5,058 bases of DNA from assembly GCA_023425225.1 (NCBI GenBank), contig JAFADB010000355.1, positions 1-5,058 of the forward strand, in the 5' to 3' direction. Both the position numbers and the translations under genes were made by a program. Position 1 is the stretch's first letter. Each line of letters begins with the position of its first letter. A model generated the notes under the pieces. The model had not been told where the DNA came from. It was given only the letters and a program-made list of their open reading frames with translations, and ran no database searches. Below are positions 1 through 5,058 of the stretch, piece by piece. The stretch comes from Pseudomonadota bacterium (GTDB lineage Bacteria > Pseudomonadota > Gammaproteobacteria > Xanthomonadales > Xanthomonadaceae).

Positions 1-492
1 CCTGCGGGCCGCCTGACCGCTGAGCTGCGCGACCGGATCGCCTGCCAGCGGGATGCCTTGCTGGGCGAGCTGACCCGGCGGCAGAGACAGGCCGTGGTCG
101 ACCTGCGCGCCCACTTGCTGGCGCTGGCCGAGAACGAAGGACTTCCGGCGGTGCTGGTCGACCACCTGCCCGATGCAGAGGTGGTCGCCTGCACAGGTGA
201 AGCCGATCCCACGCTGAGGGCGTTCCTGCGCGCGCTGGCGGCTGCCGATCGCCTGGACCGGGGATTGCCGCCCCTGGAATGGGGCGAGCCTGTGGCGCGC
301 GTGTGCAAGGGCTGCGGGCCGGTGCTGCTGTGGGCCGAGAGTCCGCCCGTGGTGACGGCCTGCCCGTGGTGCTTCCGGCGCAAGGCCGGCAAGCGCATTG
401 CCCGGCCCCGTGAGCCGATGGTGGCCCGCTGGGCACGGGAGGATGCCGAGCACACCGGCGGCCCGCCGTACTTCCGGGAGCGTCCCGCATGA
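1..492 (+). CDS. Partial small zinc-ribbon protein of mobile-element type (5' end outside window)
   Basis: The frame is open from the first base, so the gene starts upstream; 163 residues are visible. A TTG at 58 is an internal codon rather than a likely start, because coding-like sequence (a hydrophilic helix) continues before it. The visible part has a helical N-terminal half rich in Leu, Ala and Arg, then a four-cysteine cluster: C102 and C105 in KGCGPVLLW, C121 and C124 in ACPWCFRRKAGK. CxxC-x15-CxxC is a zinc-ribbon pattern. From memory, it resembles proteins annotated as 'TubC N-terminal docking domain-related' in integrative elements and prophages of Xanthomonadaceae and Pseudomonas, where the docking-like segment is followed by a CGPVxLW...CPWC ribbon. 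The biochemical role of that group is unknown to me. The stop overlaps a downstream ATG (ATGA, 489-492), suggesting coupled translation with a following gene. The coding region is certain, the family name moderate, the function unassigned. Confidence 0.75.
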   Translation, partial: PAGRLTAELRDRIACQRDALLGELTRRQRQAVVDLRAHLLALAENEGLPAVLVDHLPDAEVVACTGEADPTLRAFLRALAAADRLDRGLPPLEWGEPVARVCKGCGPVLLWAESPPVVTACPWCFRRKAGKRIARPREPMVARWAREDAEHTGGPPYFRERPA

Positions 493-523
493 CGGTGCGC
501 CGTGCGACCGGGGGGGGATCAAA

Positions 524-547
524 TGTTCCACGGGATATTGTTCCACG
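524..547. repeat. Two 9-bp direct repeats resembling parS half-sites
   Basis: TGTTCCACG occurs at 524-532 and again at 539-547, 15 bases apart start to start. The repeat equals the left half of the known chromosomal ParB site (TGTTCCACGTGGAACA in pseudomonads), but neither copy is followed by the inverted right half, so neither is a full parS. The copies may be operator half-sites or degenerate centromere-type sites next to the ParB-like fragment. Confidence 0.45.
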
Positions 548-562
548 ACCGCCTGTTCACCC

Positions 563-590
563 TTGCATGTTCGCTAAGTCCAAATATTTT
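563..590 (+). promoter_or_regulatory. Weak sigma70-like promoter candidate
   Basis: TTGCAT at 563-568 and TATTTT at 585-590 are separated by 16 bases, in a stretch (570-605) visibly richer in A and T than its surroundings. The hexamers match consensus at about 3 and 4 of 6 positions. It would drive rightward transcription through the repeat block, with ATG 607 downstream. This is a weak candidate. Confidence 0.2.
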
Positions 591-666
591 CAATGGAAAC
601 CATTTCATGCCGGGTACGGCGCGGCGCAAGGAGATTTGGGAGGCGCTGCATCCGAGCGAGGAAGGA

Positions 667-691
667 AAACTGGCTCAACTTGATCCAGTTT
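667..691. repeat. 25-bp near-perfect palindrome
   Basis: The sequence is symmetric about C679, with 11 of 12 base pairs matching; the exception is 674/684. The outer arms are AAACTGG (667-673) and CCAGTTT (685-691), and the core is TCAACTTGA (675-683). As RNA it can form a hairpin with an ACU triloop. It lies inside the ParB-like open frame and shares the CAACTTG core with the palindrome at 741-761. It could be a dimeric repressor operator, a recombinase site or an RNA hairpin. Confidence 0.65.
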
Positions 692-740
692 CCAAGGGCG
701 GGCGCGGGAACGTGTGGGAGAAGCTGCACCCAGAAATTCA

Positions 741-761
741 GGTGGGACAACTTGTCCCACC
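741..761. repeat. Perfect 21-bp palindrome
   Basis: The arms are GGTGGGACAA (741-750) and TTGTCCCACC (752-761) around a single central C751; all 10 pairs match. As RNA it gives a strong 9-bp hairpin with an ACU triloop. No T run follows, so it is not an intrinsic terminator. In the ParB-like frame it encodes VGQLVPP. It may be an operator or recombination-related site. Confidence 0.75.
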
Positions 762-793
762 AGTCTTTCCGATGGCCGCGAGATTGCCGCTAT

Positions 794-826
794 CTTGCCG
801 TTGTCGCCGGGAAGAAACGGGGCAAG
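794..826. repeat. Imperfect hairpin
   Basis: CTTGCCGTT at 794-802 can pair with AACGGGGCAAG at 816-826 with a two-base bulge, leaving a loop of about 13 bases. No T tract follows, so it is not read as a terminator. It is the third inverted repeat in the block from 660 to 830. Confidence 0.3.
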
Positions 827-837
827 CGATGTTCTGG

Positions 838-860
838 TGGCGGTAACTTTGGCGGTAACT
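838..860. repeat. Tandem 11-bp direct repeats
   Basis: TGGCGGTAACT occurs at 838-848 and 850-860, giving a 12-bp period, close to one helical turn. Short phased repeats near an element end are typical of accessory (arm-type) binding sites for tyrosine recombinases, but that role is only inferred and no integrase gene is in the window. Confidence 0.5.
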
Positions 861-883
861 CGAAAACGTGAACCCACAAAAGA

Positions 884-1004
884 TTCCGCAAATCATCATG
901 TTACGACCGTTGTGTGAAGGCGACCCAGCTCCAATAAATTCAAACACTTAGCCCGCTCCCGCGGGCTTTTTGTTTTCCGCGATCCAGAGTGGTTTTCCGC
1001 AAAT
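884..1004. repeat. 10-bp direct repeat pair flanking the terminator
   Basis: TTCCGCAAAT occurs at 884-893 and at 995-1004. A partial copy, TTTTCCGC at 973-980, is repeated at 993-1000. The pair flanks the terminator at 950-976. It may be chance, or a remnant of recombination at the border of the accessory region. Confidence 0.35.
950..976 (+). terminator. Rho-independent terminator
   Basis: AGCCCGC (950-956) and GCGGGCT (961-967) form a 7-bp, GC-rich stem with a TCCC loop, followed directly by TTTTGTTTT on the + strand. This ends rightward transcription from the left-hand region and insulates the kinase operon. The reverse direction lacks a good T run. The last upstream coding candidate ends about 100 bases earlier, so the terminated transcript carries the repeat block. 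Confidence 0.85.
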
Positions 1005-1359
1005 TGCATTCAGTGGGGCCTGCCGCGCCGCCGTCGCATCGTTGACGAAACCGGCCTGCTGGATCCGGCAAGATCAAACCGGCCCTGCCGTGTCGGCGCG
1101 CGCCGATCCTCCACAGGCCACTACTTTCGGCAGATCCGCGCCCTCCGCGCACTGCCCTCCAGCCCGCCAGTCCGCTTGCTGCTTCGATACGCGGATGGCC
1201 CTGCCGCGGCACTCAATAGTTCAGCCGGCCTGCCGATAAGCCCTGCTGGGGGACATCGCCCCCGATCCAACGAAGAATCCAGATCATTCCAGGCGACAGT
1301 TGCGGTTGGCCGCTCCTTCACGGAACCGATCATCGCCCGCACCAGGAGCCAGCACCGCA
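977..1359. other. Intergenic region without a convincing gene; leader of the kinase operon
   Basis: Short open frames exist on both strands, but none has a recognisable product, a supported start or protein-like composition. A TTGACG at 1042-1047 could be a -35 box, but I find no -10 box at suitable spacing. AAACCGGCC occurs twice (1048-1056 and 1076-1084). A 5-bp all-GC hairpin, GGGGG (1248-1252) with CCCCC (1259-1263), lies about 100 bases before the kinase start without a T run. No cyclic di-GMP riboswitch consensus or tRNA is visible. The operon promoter is presumably here but cannot be placed. Confidence 0.6.
1344..1348 (+). promoter_or_regulatory. Ribosome binding site that fixes the kinase start
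   Basis: AGGAG at 1344-1348 precedes ATG 1360 by 11 bases. It supports this ATG over the upstream TTG codons at 1300 and 1306, which would add a Pro/Ser/Arg-rich tail unlike an MHYT N-terminus. Confidence 0.6.
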
Positions 1360-4340
<2,981 letters not shown>

Positions 4341-4344
<4 letters not shown>

Positions 4345-4367
4345 GGGCGGACAGGAGCGCGGCATGA
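4341..4367 (+). other. Eight-codon micro-ORF bridging the two signalling genes
   Basis: An ATG at 4341 overlaps the kinase stop as ATGA. Its frame reads MRADRSAA and stops at TGA 4365-4367, which overlaps the ATG (4364) of the HD-GYP gene, again as ATGA. No clear ribosome binding site precedes it. It could allow stop-and-restart ribosome transfer between the genes, or be chance. Confidence 0.2.
4353..4357 (+). promoter_or_regulatory. Ribosome binding site of the HD-GYP gene
   Basis: AGGAG at 4353-4357 stands 6 bases before ATG 4364, a good spacing. It supports this start over the in-frame ATG at 4373, three codons later. Confidence 0.7.
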
Positions 4368-5058
4368 AACGGATGAAGGACCCGCGCCGGACCCTGCTGG
4401 TGGTCGATGACGAGGCGACCAACCTGCAGGTGCTGCGCCACACCCTGCAGGACGACTACCGCCTGCTCTTCGCCAAGGATGGACACAAGGCACTGGAGCT
4501 GGCACATGCCGACCGCCCGGACCTGGTCCTGCTCGACATCATGATGCCCGGCCTTTCCGGATACGACACCTGCACGACGCTCAAGCAGGACCCGTGCACC
4601 GCCTCGATCCCGGTGATCTTCGTCACCGCGCTGTCCGAGGCCGAGAACGAGACGCGCGGACTCGAACTGGGCGCGGTGGACTACATCGGCAAGCCCTTCA
4701 ACCCCGGCATCGTCAAGGCGCGCGTGCGCACCCACCTGTCGCTGGTGCAGGCGCACGAACTGCGCGAGACGCGGCTGCAGATCGTCCAGCGCCTGGGCAC
4801 CGCGGCCGAGTTCAAGGACAACGAAACCGGCCTGCACGTCATCCGCATGAGCCATTACGCCAGGATGCTGGCGCTGGCGGCCGGCTACAGCGAGAACGCG
4901 GCGGACGACCTGCTGCACGCCGCACCCTTGCACGATGTCGGCAAGATCGGCATTCCCGACGCCATCCTGCAAAAGCCCGGCAAGCTCACCGAGGGCGAGT
5001 GGGAGATCATGCGCCGGCATCCGGTGATCGGCGCCAAGATCATCGGCGAGCACCCGTC
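4364..5058 (+). CDS. RpfG-like response regulator with HD-GYP domain (partial, 3' end outside window)
   Basis: 231 residues are visible and the frame is open to the window edge; RpfG-type proteins are usually about 350-380 residues. Residues 10-125 form a REC domain with acidic pocket D15/D16, phospho-acceptor D58 in VLLDIMMPG, T88 and K110 in GKPF. A helical linker (about 126-145) leads into the HD-GYP domain: ETGLH at 154-158, HD at 190-191 in LHDVGKIGIPD, and H219 in RRHP. The GYP motif that gives the family its name should lie just past the edge, so it is not seen. The family hydrolyses cyclic di-GMP to GMP (or pGpG) in the cytoplasm, usually controlled by phosphorylation of the REC domain. 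The gene follows the kinase by 19 bases on the same strand with its own AGGAG, so it is very likely the cognate output. It is RpfG-like in architecture, but nothing shows it is rpfG itself. Confidence 0.93.
   Translation, partial: MKRMKDPRRTLLVVDDEATNLQVLRHTLQDDYRLLFAKDGHKALELAHADRPDLVLLDIMMPGLSGYDTCTTLKQDPCTASIPVIFVTALSEAENETRGLELGAVDYIGKPFNPGIVKARVRTHLSLVQAHELRETRLQIVQRLGTAAEFKDNETGLHVIRMSHYARMLALAAGYSENAADDLLHAAPLHDVGKIGIPDAILQKPGKLTEGEWEIMRRHPVIGAKIIGEHP

Larger units (their letters stand above)
489..846 (+). pseudogene. Frame-broken ORF with a short ParB-like segment
   Basis: An ATG at 489 overlaps the stop of the preceding gene as ATGA and has a Shine-Dalgarno-like GGGAG at 476-480, 8 bases upstream, so initiation here is credible. 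Its frame stops at 683 after 64 residues with no recognisable content. The neighbouring frame, open from 502 to 846, contains RRKEIWEALHP and, after a spacer, NVWEKLHPEIQVGQLVPPV. This resembles the region near the start of phage and plasmid ParB-like proteins (consensus like RKxIxEALHPEx...), remembered rather than searched. The G run at 510-517 lies between the two frames, and losing one G would join the ATG at 489 to the ParB-like frame. The similarity fades after about 770, and the normal continuation (FAAETAAxTGxSKRT-like) is absent. An alternative start at ATG 607 would give 79 residues. It is either a decayed gene fragment, a short hypothetical gene, or non-coding DNA that happens to be open. 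Confidence 0.3.

Noticed and set aside
921..934. tRNA 3'-end-like CAGCTCCA before an AT-rich stretch and terminator, possibly a tRNA fragment at an attachment site
   Set aside because: No T-arm sequence or cloverleaf can be built from the upstream bases, and I could not match a specific tRNA.
605..1239. Several 67-92 residue open frames on both strands
   Set aside because: They overlap one another, lack supported starts and show no recognisable protein features.
1248..1263. GGGGG/CCCCC hairpin as a terminator or riboswitch
   Set aside because: There is no T tract and no surrounding conserved riboswitch sequence; a 5-bp GC stem is easily found in such DNA.
1300..1359. TTG start giving a 1014-residue kinase
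   Set aside because: The extra 20 residues are Ser/Pro/Arg-rich, no good ribosome site is seen, and ATG 1360 has AGGAG upstream.

Overview
The window is high-GC DNA from a proteobacterium, most likely of the Xanthomonadaceae/Lysobacteraceae (Xanthomonas, Stenotrophomonas, Lysobacter, Luteimonas and relatives). The lineage is inferred from codon use, from the pairing of a hybrid kinase with an RpfG-like HD-GYP regulator, and from the type of accessory gene at the left. No species can be named from this sequence.

The window has two unlike halves. Positions 1 to about 950 look like the edge of an accessory or mobile region. They hold the 3' part of a small zinc-ribbon gene of a kind I associate with integrative elements and prophages. 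After it comes a coupled but frame-broken reading frame with a short ParB-like segment, then an AT-richer stretch crowded with direct and inverted repeats, including a perfect 21-bp palindrome and a near-perfect 25-bp palindrome with the same core. A clear rho-independent terminator at 950-976 closes this part. No integrase is present in the window.

Positions 977-1359 contain no convincing gene and serve as the upstream region of the next operon.

From 1360 to the right edge there is a two-gene signalling operon on the + strand. The first gene encodes a 994-residue membrane hybrid histidine kinase (MHYT sensor, PAS, HisKA, HATPase, REC, Hpt). The second, 19 bases downstream and cut by the window end, encodes a REC-HD-GYP regulator, a predicted cyclic di-GMP phosphodiesterase. 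The expected phosphorelay runs His422 to Asp704 to His847 within the kinase, then to Asp58 of the HD-GYP protein. This would link a membrane signal, possibly a diatomic gas as proposed for MHYT domains, to cyclic di-GMP breakdown. The architecture resembles RpfC/RpfG, but the sensor domain is different.

I see no wholly new system. The least explained part is the repeat-rich block at 520-1004.
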